Shown: positions 1 through 9,160, counted from the first letter of the stretch. The stretch is DNA of 64,000 bases from Aquipuribacter nitratireducens (GCF_037860835.1 NZ_JBBEOG010000002.1:434001-498000), one strand, 5' to 3'. Made by a program: numbers and translations. Notes: generated from the letters alone by a model not told the origin.

Positions 1-77
1 CGCAGCGGCGGGGCGGAGGCGTCGTGGAGCACGGGGTGCAGTCTGCCCACCCGCACGGGGACCGGCAGGACCGGTGG

Positions 78-83
78 CAGGAT
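78..83 (+). promoter_or_regulatory. -10-like hexamer, leaderless start of the crotonase gene
   Basis: CAGGAT ends 7 bases before the ATG at 91, so transcription would begin at or next to the start codon. The 14 bases CCGGTGGCAGGATC (71-84) recur at the same distance before ligA. There is no Shine-Dalgarno sequence. Bases 1-70 hold nothing else I can support. Confidence 0.5.
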
Positions 84-90
84 CGGGCCC

Positions 91-942
91 ATGCCCGACG
101 TCGAGACGCTCGCGTGCGGCCCGCACGTCCAGTGGGAGACCGCCCCGCACGACCCGGCCCACGGTGACCCCCACGCAGGGGCCGGCGACGCCGACTGGGT
201 GATCGGCACCGTCCGCCTCGTGCGGCCGCCGATGAACCCCATCGGGGCGAGCATCCGCGACGGCGTCGCCGAGGCCGTCCGCCACGCGCGCGCCGACGCG
301 CGCGTCCGCGGGGTCGTCGTCACCGGCGGCGACGTCTTCGCCGCGGGCGCCGACATCAAGGAGATGGCGGGCATGGGCATGCGCGACGTTCTCCGGCTCG
401 CCGCCGACCTGCAGGGCGCGCTCGACGACGTCGCCGGGCTGCCGGTCCCCACCGTCGCCGCCGTCAGCGGGTTCGCGCTCGGCGGCGGCTTCGAGCTCGC
501 GCTCGCGTGCGACCACCGGGTGCTCGACGAGGGCGCCCGCGTCGGCCTCCCGGAGATCACCCTCGGCCTCGTCCCGGGCGCCGGCGGCACGCAGCGCCTC
601 GCCCGGCTCGTCGGCCCCGGGCGGGCGAAGGACCTCGTGTGGACCGGGCGCATGGTGAACGCGGCCGAGGCGCTCGAGCTGGGTCTCGCCGACGAGGTGG
701 CCCCCGCCGGGACGGCGGAGACCGCGGCCAGGGCCCGTCTCGCGCGGTACGCGACGGCCGCCCAGGTCGCCGTCGCCGCGGCGAAGCAGGCCGTCGACGC
801 GGGCCTCGACGGCTCGCTCGCGGAGGGGCTGCAGCTGGAGCGCGGCCTGTTCGCCGGCCTCTTCGGCACGCGGGACGCCCAGGCCGGCCTGCGCTCCTTC
901 GTCGAGCAGGGCCCCGGCAAGGCCGTCTTCGAGGGGAGCTGA
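91..942 (+). CDS. Enoyl-CoA hydratase/isomerase (crotonase) family protein
   Basis: This is a 283-residue crotonase-fold protein that probably hydrates 2-enoyl-CoA thioesters in fatty-acid or amino-acid breakdown in the cytoplasm. The oxyanion-hole segments are visible as FAAGADIKEM and FALGGGFELALACD. Two acidic residues, E135 and E155 (in LPEITLGLVPGAGGTQ), sit 20 residues apart, as the catalytic pair does in true hydratases. About 35 extra N-terminal residues precede the fold. The next gene starts one base after the stop, so the two are probably cotranscribed. The exact substrate cannot be told from sequence. Confidence 0.88.
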   Translation: MPDVETLACGPHVQWETAPHDPAHGDPHAGAGDADWVIGTVRLVRPPMNPIGASIRDGVAEAVRHARADARVRGVVVTGGDVFAAGADIKEMAGMGMRDVLRLAADLQGALDDVAGLPVPTVAAVSGFALGGGFELALACDHRVLDEGARVGLPEITLGLVPGAGGTQRLARLVGPGRAKDLVWTGRMVNAAEALELGLADEVAPAGTAETAARARLARYATAAQVAVAAAKQAVDAGLDGSLAEGLQLERGLFAGLFGTRDAQAGLRSFVEQGPGKAVFEGS

Positions 943-943
943 C

Positions 944-1945
944 GTGGGCGACGACACCCCGGGCGACACGCCGGAGGAGACCCCGCGTCCTGCGGCCACG
1001 GAGGCCGAGGTCGAGGCCGCGTGGCACGACACCGACCTCGCGCAGGTGCTCTACCACGACTGGGAGTCCGGCACCTACGACGACAAGTGGTCGATCTCCT
1101 TCGACGAGCGGTGCATCGACTTCGCCTCGGCCCGGTTCGCCACCACCCTCGGTCCCGCCGCGGCGGCAGCCCCGAAGCCGTTCGGCCGCGCGCTCGAGAT
1201 CGGGGCCGGGACCGGCTTCTTCTCCCTCAACCTGCGCCAGGCCGGCTGGCTGGAGGAGGTCGTCGTCACCGACGTCTCCGCCGGGATGGTCGACGTCGCC
1301 CTCGAGCACGCCCGCAGGCTCGGGTTCCCCGACGGCGAGGGCGGGGTGAGCGGCCAGGTCGCCGGCATCACCGAGCTGCCCTTCGACGACGCCTCCTTCG
1401 ACCTCGTCCTCGGTCACGCCGTCCTCCACCACGTCCCCGACGTCGAGGCGGGCCTGCGCGAGTGCCTGCGCGTGCTGCGTCCCGGCGGCCGGTTCCTCTT
1501 CGCCGGGGAGCCGACGGTCGTGGGCGACCGCTACGCCCGTGCCCTGGGGCGCGCGACGTGGGCCGTGACCACCCGCGTCACGCACCTGCCGCCGTTCCGC
1601 GAGCGCTGGGCGCGCAGCAAGGAGGAGCTCGACGAGTCCTCGCGCGCCGCCGCGCTCGAGGCGGTCGTCGACCTCCACACCTTCCACCCCGGCGACCTCG
1701 CCCGGACCGCCCTCCGTGCGGGTGCCGTCGACGTCACGACGGCGACGGAGGAGCTGCTCGCGGCGTTCCTCGGCTGGCCCGTGCGGACCTTCGAGGCCGC
1801 CGTCAACCCCGAGCGGCTCGGGTGGGGCTGGGCGATGTTCGCCTACCGGGGCTGGCAGCGGCTCGGGCGCGTCGACCGCGTGCTGTCGAAGGTCCTCCCG
1901 CAGGGCGTGTTCTACGACGTCGGGGTGACCGGCACGAGACCCTGA
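944..1945 (+). CDS. Class I SAM-dependent methyltransferase
   Basis: This 333-residue cytoplasmic protein has a Methyltransf_11-type core. SAM motif I is LEIGAGTGFF near residues 84-93, followed by an acidic motif and the post-motif segment VLRPGGRFLFAGEP. The GTG start lies one base after the crotonase stop with GAGGGGAG upstream, which indicates translational coupling. About 100 C-terminal residues after the core have no motif I recognise and may bind the acceptor. The substrate is unknown. It may be a small molecule processed together with the upstream acyl-CoA enzyme, but that is inference from position. Confidence 0.85.
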   Translation: MGDDTPGDTPEETPRPAATEAEVEAAWHDTDLAQVLYHDWESGTYDDKWSISFDERCIDFASARFATTLGPAAAAAPKPFGRALEIGAGTGFFSLNLRQAGWLEEVVVTDVSAGMVDVALEHARRLGFPDGEGGVSGQVAGITELPFDDASFDLVLGHAVLHHVPDVEAGLRECLRVLRPGGRFLFAGEPTVVGDRYARALGRATWAVTTRVTHLPPFRERWARSKEELDESSRAAALEAVVDLHTFHPGDLARTALRAGAVDVTTATEELLAAFLGWPVRTFEAAVNPERLGWGWAMFAYRGWQRLGRVDRVLSKVLPQGVFYDVGVTGTRP

Positions 1946-1973
1946 CCCGGGCCCGACGGCCCCGGACATGACA

Positions 1974-1997
1974 GGTCTCTCACCCACATGAGAGACC
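1974..1997 (+). terminator. Perfect 8-bp hairpin after the methyltransferase gene
   Basis: GGTCTCTC (1974-1981) and GAGAGACC (1990-1997) are exact inverted copies around an 8-base loop. It lies 29 bases past the stop codon and is followed by Cs, not Ts. It could be a T-less terminator, as is common in high-GC actinobacteria, or an operator for the next cluster. Confidence 0.5.
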
Positions 1998-2043
1998 CCC
2001 CATGCGGCGCTCACGTTCCTGCCACACCCGCGCGACACCGTCC

Positions 2044-2065
2044 GTTCACCAGCGGTTCACCAGAC
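2044..2065 (+). promoter_or_regulatory. Tandem 11-bp direct repeat resembling a PhoP (PHO) box
   Basis: GTTCACCAGCG and GTTCACCAGAC follow each other with an exact 11-base period, one helical turn. In Streptomyces, PhoP binds direct 11-base repeats whose core is GTTCACC. The preceding 11 bases (cgacaccgtcc) could be a degenerate third unit. It lies 42 bases upstream of the GTG of the first glycosyltransferase gene, in a 161-base gap. I do not see a clean -10 hexamer downstream. Confidence 0.45.
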
Positions 2066-2106
2066 GGCGCAGCACGCGCCGGCGCCGCGGGGCAGACGGA
2101 GGACGT

Positions 2107-3444
2107 GTGGACAGCATCGCGACCGCAGCGCCGGCCACCCCGGGTCGGCTCGCCCGCACCGACCGTCGACGCCGCACCCGGGGGGCCGCACCCGCGCGGC
2201 TGAGGCGGGTCGCCCTCTACTCCCACGACACCCAGGGCCTCGGGCACGTCCGACGCAACATCGCCGTCGCCGCCGCGCTCGTCGGCGCCGACCCGGCGAC
2301 GAACGTCCTCCTCCTCACCGGCGCCCCGGAGGCGACCTCCCTCCCGCTGCCGCCGCGGACGGAGGTCGTCACCCTCCCGGCGCTCGCCAAGTCCACCGAC
2401 GGCTCGTACGCCAGCCGCGTGCTCGACGCCCCCCTCGCCGACGTCCTCCGCATCCGAGCCGGCGTCGTCACCGCCGCGCTCCTCGCCTTCGCGCCCGACC
2501 TCCTCGTCGTCGACAAGGTGGCGCGCGGGGTCCACGGCGAGCTCGACGAGGCCCTCCGCGTGCTTCGCGAGACGCTGCCGACACGCGTGGTGCTCGGGCT
2601 GCGGGAGGTCCTCGACCACCCCGTCGCCGCCCGCCGCGAGTGGGAGCGCGACCGCACGGACGACGTGCTCCGTGACTCCTACGACGCCGTGTGGGTGTAC
2701 GGCGACCCGCGGGTCTACGACCCCGTCGCCGAGTACGGGCTGTCGCCGGACGTCGCCGCCATGACGGTCCACACCGGCTACCTCGGCCGCGGGCGTCAGG
2801 ACGGCACCCGCACGCGCACCCGCGCGGGCCGGGTGCGCCGACCCGACGGGCCGTACGCCCTGTGCCTCGTCGGCGGCGGCCAGGACGGCGTCGACCTCGC
2901 CCGCGCGTTCCTCGCCGCACCCCTGCCGACGGGCGTGCAGGGGATCGCGGTCACCGGCCCGTACATGGCCGCCGAGCAGCGCCGCGAGCTGCGCGGCCTC
3001 GCCGCCGCCCGCGACGACGTGCGGGTCCTCGACTTCGTGCCGGACGCCGCCGACCTCGTCGCCGGCGCCGCCGCCGTCGTGTCGATGGCGGGCTACAACA
3101 GCGTGTGCGAGCTCCTCGCCGCGCGCCGTCCCACCCTGCTCGTGCCACGGGTACGACCCCGGCGCGAGCAGCTCGTGCGCGCCCGCCGGCTCGCCGCGCG
3201 CGGTCTCGTCGACATGCTCCACCCCGACGTCTGCCACGCGGGCGCGGTCGGTGACTGGCTCGCCCGCGTCCTGCCGCCGGCGGCCGACGCGGACCGACCG
3301 GCTCCCGAGCAGCCCGCGGACGTCGACCTCGACGGCCTGGCGCGCCTGCCGGGCCTCGCCCGCTCCCTCGTGGCCGCGGCCCCTCGGCGACCCGCCGCGG
3401 CCGCGGCGACGAGAGACCTGGAGGTGGACCGTGTCGCCGTCTGA
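2107..3444 (+). CDS. MurG-like (GT-B, family 28-type) glycosyltransferase
   Basis: This protein of about 445 residues probably transfers a sugar from a nucleotide sugar. The N-terminal motif YSHDTQGLGHVRRN matches the glycine-rich GxGH loop of MurG-type GT-B enzymes. The C-terminal half carries SMAGYNSVCELLAARRPTLL, the donor-binding region. I chose the GTG at 2107 because GGAGG (2098-2102) precedes it. An upstream ATG at 2002 would add 35 Arg-rich residues and would start within the 8-bp hairpin's flank, upstream of the repeat box. It is the first gene of an overlapping cluster, and the next start lies inside its last codons. The acceptor is unknown. Confidence 0.8.
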   Translation: MDSIATAAPATPGRLARTDRRRRTRGAAPARLRRVALYSHDTQGLGHVRRNIAVAAALVGADPATNVLLLTGAPEATSLPLPPRTEVVTLPALAKSTDGSYASRVLDAPLADVLRIRAGVVTAALLAFAPDLLVVDKVARGVHGELDEALRVLRETLPTRVVLGLREVLDHPVAARREWERDRTDDVLRDSYDAVWVYGDPRVYDPVAEYGLSPDVAAMTVHTGYLGRGRQDGTRTRTRAGRVRRPDGPYALCLVGGGQDGVDLARAFLAAPLPTGVQGIAVTGPYMAAEQRRELRGLAAARDDVRVLDFVPDAADLVAGAAAVVSMAGYNSVCELLAARRPTLLVPRVRPRREQLVRARRLAARGLVDMLHPDVCHAGAVGDWLARVLPPAADADRPAPEQPADVDLDGLARLPGLARSLVAAAPRRPAAAAATRDLEVDRVAV

Positions 3445-4678
3445 CACCCCGCGCATCGGCTACGTCCTCAAGATGTACCCGCGCTTCTCGGAGACGTTCG
3501 TGCTCACCGAGGTGCTGTCGCTGGAGGAGGCGGGGGCCTCGCTCGAGATCTTCTCGCTGCGGCCCCCGGTCGACGCCCGCTTCCACGCCGACCTCGCCCG
3601 CGTGCAGGCGCCCGTCACGTGGGTCGACTCCTCCTCGGTCCGCGCGAGCGAGGCGTGGCAGCGCCTGCGCGAGGCGGCCACGCGCCTGCCCCGCCTCCCG
3701 GGCCTCCTGCCGGAGCTGCTCGAGGCCGACGCGCGGGACGCGCTGCAGGCCGTCGCCGTCGCCGACGCGGCCGTCGCCCGTGGCCTCGACCACCTCCACG
3801 CCCACTTCGGTAGCGTCGCGACGACCGTCGCCCGGCTCGCGGCGCGCCTCGCCGGGATCACGTACTCCTTCACCGCGCACGCGAAAGACGTCTTCCACGA
3901 GTCCGTCGACGACGACGACCTGCGGCAGAAGCTCCGCGACGCCGCGGCGGTCGTCACCGTCAGCGCGTACAACGTCGCCCACCTCCGGGAGCGGTTCGGC
4001 GCCGACGCGGGTCGCGTCCGGCAGGTCAACAACGGCATCGACCTCGACGCGTTCGCGTGGCGCTCGCCGCGGCAGCGGCCGCGTCACGTCGTCGCGGTCG
4101 GTCGACTCGTCGAGAAGAAGGGCTTCGGGGACCTCGTCGAGGCGCTGCACCTCCTCCGCGCGTCCGGCGACCCGGTGACGTGCGACGTCGTGGGGTCGGG
4201 GCCGCTGCTCACGGAGCTCGCGGCCCGCGTCGCCGCGCTCGGGCTCACCGACCGGGTCCGGCTGCTGGGGCCCCGGACGCAGGACGAGGTCCGAGCAGCC
4301 GTCTCCGCCGCCGCGGTCATGGCGGCGCCGTGCGTGGTCGGCGACGACGGCAACCGCGACGGGCTGCCCACCGTCGTCCTCGAGGCGATGGCGCTGGGGA
4401 CGCCGGTCGTGTCGACGCCGGTCACGGGGATCCCCGAGGTCGTGCGCGACGGTGACACGGGCCTCCTCGTCCCGGAGCGTGACCCCGCCGCCCTCGCACG
4501 CGCGCTGCGTCGCCTCCTCGACGACGCCGACCTGCGCGAGCGCACCGCGCGCGCGGCGCGCTCGCTCGTCGAGTCCGGCTACGACCGGCGGGACCAGGCC
4601 CGGCGGCTCCGCGCGATGCACGCGGAGGTGCTCGCGGGCGGCCACCGGTCGCGTGCGGTCGAGGCGGTGCCGGCATGA
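3431..4678 (+). CDS. Family 4 glycosyltransferase (WcaL/colanic-acid type)
   Basis: This cytoplasmic GT-B glycosyltransferase has about 415 residues. It opens with IGYVLKMYPRFSETFVLTEV, a signature of the colanic-acid/amylovoran-type GT4 branch. The donor site includes VGRLVEKKGF and the E-x7-E stretch GLPTVVLEAMALGTPVVS. The GTG start at 3431 has GGAGG at 3420-3424 and overlaps the previous gene by 14 bases. Longer in-frame starts would run through the previous gene and are unlikely. It probably adds a sugar to the same glycan or glycolipid as its neighbours. Confidence 0.85.
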   Translation: MSPSDTPRIGYVLKMYPRFSETFVLTEVLSLEEAGASLEIFSLRPPVDARFHADLARVQAPVTWVDSSSVRASEAWQRLREAATRLPRLPGLLPELLEADARDALQAVAVADAAVARGLDHLHAHFGSVATTVARLAARLAGITYSFTAHAKDVFHESVDDDDLRQKLRDAAAVVTVSAYNVAHLRERFGADAGRVRQVNNGIDLDAFAWRSPRQRPRHVVAVGRLVEKKGFGDLVEALHLLRASGDPVTCDVVGSGPLLTELAARVAALGLTDRVRLLGPRTQDEVRAAVSAAAVMAAPCVVGDDGNRDGLPTVVLEAMALGTPVVSTPVTGIPEVVRDGDTGLLVPERDPAALARALRRLLDDADLRERTARAARSLVESGYDRRDQARRLRAMHAEVLAGGHRSRAVEAVPA

Positions 4679-5901
4679 GGGCCGTCGTCGTGTGCTCGGA
4701 CCCGGGCATCCCCGTGTTCGGCACCAAGGGCGCCTCCGTCCACCTCCAGGCCGTCCTCACCGAGCTCGTGCGGCGCGGGGACGACGTCCACGTCGTCTCG
4801 CCCCGTCCCGGGGGGCCCGCTCCCGACTGCCTCCGCGCCGTCACGGTCCACCGCCTGCCGGCCGTCAGCGGCACCCTCGGGGCGGCGCGGGAGGCCGCCG
4901 CCCGCGCGAGCGACACCGCCGTCGCCGGCGTCCTCGACCGCCTCCACCGGCAGCGTGCGGGCGTCGACCTCGTCCTCGAGCGCTACAGCCTGTGGGGCGG
5001 CACCGGCGTCGCGTGGGCGGCACGGCACGGGGTCCGCTCCGTCCTCGAGGTCAACGCCCCCCTCGTGCGCGAGCAGGCCGACCACCGGGAGCTCCACGAC
5101 GTGGCGGGCGCGACGGCCGCCGCCCGGCGCTCCCTCGGCAGCGCCGGCGCCGTGGTGTGCGTGAGCGACGGTGTCGCCCGCTGGGCGCGCGAGGAGCTGC
5201 GCACCTGCGACGGGGACCCCGCGCGCGTGCACGTCGTCGCGAACGGCGTCGACACCGCTCGCGTCACCCCGGCCCGCCGACCCGGCGGGGTGCGGCCCCT
5301 CACCGTCGGGTTCGTCGGCAGCCTCAAGCCGTGGCACGGCACCGAGCACCTCGTGGACGCCGTCGCGCTCCTGCGCCGGCGCGACCCGCGGTGGCGGCTC
5401 CTCGTCGTGGGGGACGGGCCGCAGCGCCAGGCGCTCGTCGACCGTGCCGGCGCGCGTGGCGTCGCCGACGCCCTCGAGCTCACCGGCGCGCTCAGCCCGG
5501 TCGCGGTCGCCGCACAGCTGCACCGCATGGACGTCGGGTGCGCCCCCTACGAGACCGCCGCCGACTTCTACTTCTCGCCCCTCAAGGTCTACGAGTACCT
5601 CGCCGCCGGCCTGCCCGTCGTCGCGGCCGACGTGCCCGGGATGGCGGGGCTCCTCCGCGCGGGCGCGGCCGGCGACCGGTCGCTCGGGCGCCTCCACCGG
5701 CCGGGGGACGCCGCCGACCTCGCCGACGCCCTCGCAGCACTGGCCGCCGACCCGCTCGCCCGTCGCCTCGCCGGCGCCCGCGGCCGGCGAGCGGCCGTCA
5801 CCCGGCACACGTGGCGGGCCGTCGTCGCCCGCGTGCTCGCCCTCGCCGACCACGCGCCGCAGCCGCTGCCGGCCCGTGTCGCCGTCGGGGCGGTGGTGTG
5901 A
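4675..5901 (+). CDS. Family 4 glycosyltransferase
   Basis: This GT4 glycosyltransferase of 408 residues has a two-Rossmann GT-B layout. The N-terminal motif is DPGIPVFGTKGASVHL, with GTKG as the glycine loop. The C-terminal donor region contains VGFVGSLKPWHGTEHL and the segment SPLKVYEYLAAGLPVVAADV with the expected Glu. Its ATG overlaps the preceding TGA by four bases, and the ABC exporter gene starts directly after its stop. This arrangement suggests synthesis and export of one product. Substrate and linkage are unknown. Confidence 0.85.
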   Translation: MRAVVVCSDPGIPVFGTKGASVHLQAVLTELVRRGDDVHVVSPRPGGPAPDCLRAVTVHRLPAVSGTLGAAREAAARASDTAVAGVLDRLHRQRAGVDLVLERYSLWGGTGVAWAARHGVRSVLEVNAPLVREQADHRELHDVAGATAAARRSLGSAGAVVCVSDGVARWAREELRTCDGDPARVHVVANGVDTARVTPARRPGGVRPLTVGFVGSLKPWHGTEHLVDAVALLRRRDPRWRLLVVGDGPQRQALVDRAGARGVADALELTGALSPVAVAAQLHRMDVGCAPYETAADFYFSPLKVYEYLAAGLPVVAADVPGMAGLLRAGAAGDRSLGRLHRPGDAADLADALAALAADPLARRLAGARGRRAAVTRHTWRAVVARVLALADHAPQPLPARVAVGAVV

Positions 5902-7761
5902 GTGGCGCGACGACCGACCGGCCTGCGGGACTCCGCCCCCGCCCTGCGCCGGACCCTCCGCGCCCTGCGCCCCCAGGTCCGCCGCGAGCGGAAGCTGCTC
6001 CTCGCCGGCAGCGCCGCGCTGCTCCTCGAGGTCGCGATGCGGCTGCTCGAACCGTGGCCGCTGAAGTACGTCGTCGACGCCGTCGCCGTGGCCACCGGTG
6101 CGCAGCTCGGGGTCGCGCAGCCGGCCGGGATCGGGACCGTCATCCTCGTCGCGGCGCTCGCGCTCGTCGCGTTCACGGCGCTGCGTGCCCTCGCGAGCTA
6201 CCTCATGACGGTGTGCTTCGCCCTCGCGGGCAACCGGGTCCTCACACGCGTGCGCGCCGACATGTACGCCCACCTCAACCGGCTGTCCCTCGCCTTTCAC
6301 GACCGGGCGCGCACCGGCGACCTCGTCACGCGGGTGACGGGCGACGTGGGCCGCCTGCAGGAGGTCGCCGTCACGGCGGCGCTCCCGCTCGTCGGCAACG
6401 TCGTCACGCTCGTCGGGATGCTCGTCGTGGTCGTGGTCCTCGACTGGCAGCTCGCGCTCGTCGTCCTCCTCGTGTTCCCCGTCTTCGCCCTCACGAGCGT
6501 CCGGCTCACCCGCCGCATCAGCGGGGTCGCCCGGAAGCAGCGCGTCGCGGAGGGGGCCATCGCGTCGGTGGCGACCGAGTCCCTCGGCGCCATGAAGGTC
6601 GTGCAGGCGTACTCCCTCGAGGGTCCGCTCCAGCGGGCCTTCGGCGGCAGCAACGAGAAGAGCCTCAAGGACGGCGTCAAGGCGAAGAAGCTCGCCGCCG
6701 GGCTCGAGCGCAAGACCGACGTGCTCGTCGGGCTCGCGACCGGTCTCGTCCTGTACGTCGGCGCCACGCGCGTCGTCGCCGGCGCGCTGACGCCGGGGGA
6801 GCTCGTCGTCTTCCTCACGTACCTCAAGACGGCGTTCAAGCCGATGCGCGACGTCGCGAAGTACACCGGCCGGATCGCCCGGGCGGCCGCCTCGGGCGAG
6901 CGGGTCGTCGACCTCCTCCAGACCCGGCCGGACCTCGAGGACCGGTCGTGGGCGAGAGCCGCACCGCGCCTGCGCGGCCACGTCGAGCTCCGTGACGTCA
7001 CCGTCGCCTACGAGCCGGGTCACCCCGTGCTGCGCGACGTGTCGTTCACCGTCCACCCGGGTCAGCGGGTGGGGGTCGTGGGCCCGAGCGGCTCGGGCAA
7101 GTCGAGCCTCGTGTCGCTGCTGTCCCGCCTGCGCGACCCCGACCGGGGCCAGGTCCTCCTCGACGGCCACGACGTCCGCGACCTCACGATCGCCTCGGTC
7201 CGGCCGCAGGTGGCGGTCGTCCTGCAGGAGAGCGTCCTGTTCGCCACCACCGTGCGGGAGAACATCGCCTTCGGTGCGCCCGGTGCCACGGACGAGCAGG
7301 TGGAGCGGGCCGCTCGGCTCGCCGGCGCCCACGACTTCGTCACCCGGCTGCCCGACGGCTACGACACCGTCGTGGGGGAGCGCGGCACCACGCTGTCGGG
7401 CGGGCAGCGGCAGCGCATCGCGATCGCGCGGGCCGCCGTGCGCGACGCCCCGGTCGTCGTCCTCGACGAGGCCCTCACCGGCCTCGACCAGGACACCGAG
7501 GACGAGGTCGTCGCCGCCCTCGCCCGGCTCACGGACGGACGCACGACCTTCGTCGTGACGCACGACGTCGAGTCGGTCCGCGACGCCGACGTCGTCCTCC
7601 GCGTCGAGGCGGGCCGGCTCGTCGCGGCCGGCCCACCGGAGCAGGTCCTCGGGCCCGCCCCGCGACGGCTGTCCGCCGTGCCGACCCCTCCCGCGGAGCC
7701 AGCGACGGAGCCGGTCGACGAGCCCCGCGAGGCACCGAGGGGGCGACGTGCGCGTGCCTGA
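5902..7761 (+). CDS. ABC exporter, fused permease and ATPase (MsbA/lipid-flippase type)
   Basis: This is a 619-residue half-transporter that would work as a homodimer in the cytoplasmic membrane. Residues about 25-310 hold six predicted membrane helices, including the intracellular-loop stretch FHDRARTGDLVTRVTGDVG. The ATPase domain has Walker A GPSGSGKSS near residue 394, the signature LSGGQRQR near 498, and Walker B VVVLDEAL near 518. The GTG start follows the preceding stop with no gap. With three glycosyltransferases before it, the likely cargo is a glycolipid or oligosaccharide. It is not a two-component polysaccharide ABC system, since the domains are fused. Confidence 0.88.
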   Translation: MARRPTGLRDSAPALRRTLRALRPQVRRERKLLLAGSAALLLEVAMRLLEPWPLKYVVDAVAVATGAQLGVAQPAGIGTVILVAALALVAFTALRALASYLMTVCFALAGNRVLTRVRADMYAHLNRLSLAFHDRARTGDLVTRVTGDVGRLQEVAVTAALPLVGNVVTLVGMLVVVVVLDWQLALVVLLVFPVFALTSVRLTRRISGVARKQRVAEGAIASVATESLGAMKVVQAYSLEGPLQRAFGGSNEKSLKDGVKAKKLAAGLERKTDVLVGLATGLVLYVGATRVVAGALTPGELVVFLTYLKTAFKPMRDVAKYTGRIARAAASGERVVDLLQTRPDLEDRSWARAAPRLRGHVELRDVTVAYEPGHPVLRDVSFTVHPGQRVGVVGPSGSGKSSLVSLLSRLRDPDRGQVLLDGHDVRDLTIASVRPQVAVVLQESVLFATTVRENIAFGAPGATDEQVERAARLAGAHDFVTRLPDGYDTVVGERGTTLSGGQRQRIAIARAAVRDAPVVVLDEALTGLDQDTEDEVVAALARLTDGRTTFVVTHDVESVRDADVVLRVEAGRLVAAGPPEQVLGPAPRRLSAVPTPPAEPATEPVDEPREAPRGRRARA

Positions 7762-9160
7762 CGCCACCCTCGACGGGGACCGGGTCGGCGGCGCGACCGG
7801 CCCCGCCGCCGACCGCGTCCCGTCGCCGAGCGGCGCCACCGCGAGGGAGGTCGAGAGGCTCCTCGCCGCCGAGCCGGACGTGCCCGGCCTGCGGCTGCTC
7901 CTCGACGCCGAGGCCCTGGCGGGCTGGGCCGCGGCGACCGGCGCCCACCCGCTCGCCGACGGCCGCTACGCGGTCCGCTACCTGCGCTGGAAGCCCGGGG
8001 CCGGCGGCGTCGCCCGCCTCGTGCCCGCCGAGCGCGCGCTCCCCGAGGTGTTCCTCGCCGTGTGGCACACGGGGGCCGCCGCGAAGCTCGCGAAGGGGGT
8101 CGGCCGGGCCGGCCGTCACGCCGTCCACGTCGACCCCGACCGCCTCGCGCTCGTCGCGAGAGCGGCCGGTGACCGTGACCTGCCCGGGTTGCGTCTCGTG
8201 GCCCCCGCGGCGGGGGACGAGGTACCGGCCCGTCCCGGCCGGGACGTGCGGCGTGCGCTGCGGGGGCGCACGAGCCTCCGCCCGCTCGCGTGGAAGCCGG
8301 GCCGGCGCTGGGTCGGGCGGGCGTCGTCGCCGGACGGCGCCCTCGACCCGGTCGTCGTCCGCGCGTACCGGCCCGCGGACCTCGGGCGCGCCGTCGAGGG
8401 CTGGCGCACCGTCGCGGGACCACCGGGCCCGCCAGGGGCCGCGGGGCGCGTCCGCGCCCCGCGGCCCCTGGCCGTGGACGCCCGCCGCGGGCTGCTCGTC
8501 ACCGAGCACCTCCCCGGCGTCCCGCTCGACCGGCTGCTGGCGGTGGGCGACGCCCGGGTTGAGGGGGCCCTCGCGGCCGCGGGGGCCGTCCTCGCCGACC
8601 TCCACCGCCTGGGCCCGCCGCGTCCGCCGGCACAGCCCGCGGACCCGCTCGCCGCCGAGATCGCGGCGGTGCGGGCGGCGGGGCGCATGCTCCGGCGGCT
8701 GCGGCCCGACGTGCTCGACGCGACGGCCGGCCGCACGTCCGGCGCGACGCTCGTCGACGACGTGGTCCGGGGCCTCCTGCGCGGCGGGAGCGGACCCCTC
8801 GGTCCGGTTCACGGGGACCTGTCCGCCGACCAGATCCTCGTCGACGCGCGGGGTCGCGTCAGCGTGCTCGACCTCGACGAGGCGGGCCGGGGTCCGCTCG
8901 TGGCCGACGTCGCCGACCTCGCGGCCTCGTGGCTCGTCGAGGCGCCGGCGGCCGCCGACGACCGCCTCGGGCGGCTCCTCGACGGGTACGCCGCCCGTGG
9001 CGGGTCGTGGCCGGACCCCGACGCGCTGCGGCCCTGGCTCGCCGCCCGTCTGCTGCGACGCGCCGTCGCGCCGTTCCGGACGGGGTCCCCGACGTGGGCG
9101 GAGCAGACGGACGAGCTGCTCCGCCGGGTGCGCGGCGTCCTCGACAGGGGACAGCGGTGA
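7748..9160 (+). CDS. APH-fold phosphotransferase-like protein 1
   Basis: This protein of 470 residues has an aminoglycoside-phosphotransferase/choline-kinase fold in its C-terminal half. The Brenner-type loop HGDLSADQILVD begins at H355, and the metal-binding segment SVLDLDEAGRGPLVADVADL follows. The usual Asn of HxDxxxxN is Gln here, as in the next gene. The first 150 residues contain a partly repeated lobe (YAVRYLRWKPG and LRPLAWKPG) that I cannot assign. The GTG start overlaps the exporter gene by 14 bases. It may phosphorylate a sugar or lipid head group, or may be a non-catalytic kinase fold. Resistance to antibiotics should not be inferred. Confidence 0.72.
   Translation: MRVPDATLDGDRVGGATGPAADRVPSPSGATAREVERLLAAEPDVPGLRLLLDAEALAGWAAATGAHPLADGRYAVRYLRWKPGAGGVARLVPAERALPEVFLAVWHTGAAAKLAKGVGRAGRHAVHVDPDRLALVARAAGDRDLPGLRLVAPAAGDEVPARPGRDVRRALRGRTSLRPLAWKPGRRWVGRASSPDGALDPVVVRAYRPADLGRAVEGWRTVAGPPGPPGAAGRVRAPRPLAVDARRGLLVTEHLPGVPLDRLLAVGDARVEGALAAAGAVLADLHRLGPPRPPAQPADPLAAEIAAVRAAGRMLRRLRPDVLDATAGRTSGATLVDDVVRGLLRGGSGPLGPVHGDLSADQILVDARGRVSVLDLDEAGRGPLVADVADLAASWLVEAPAAADDRLGRLLDGYAARGGSWPDPDALRPWLAARLLRRAVAPFRTGSPTWAEQTDELLRRVRGVLDRGQR

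Noticed and set aside
2002-2106. ATG start at 2002 for the first glycosyltransferase
   Set aside because: It would add 35 Arg-rich residues, lies five bases from the hairpin at 1974-1997 and spans the tandem 11-bp repeat. The GTG at 2107 has a proper GGAGG.
4579-7839. A 1086-codon open frame on the minus strand opposite the glycosyltransferase and exporter genes
   Set aside because: It is an antisense shadow produced by GC-rich third codon positions. Its translation is low-complexity Arg/Glu/Gly/Val-rich sequence with no domain, while the plus strand has clear families.
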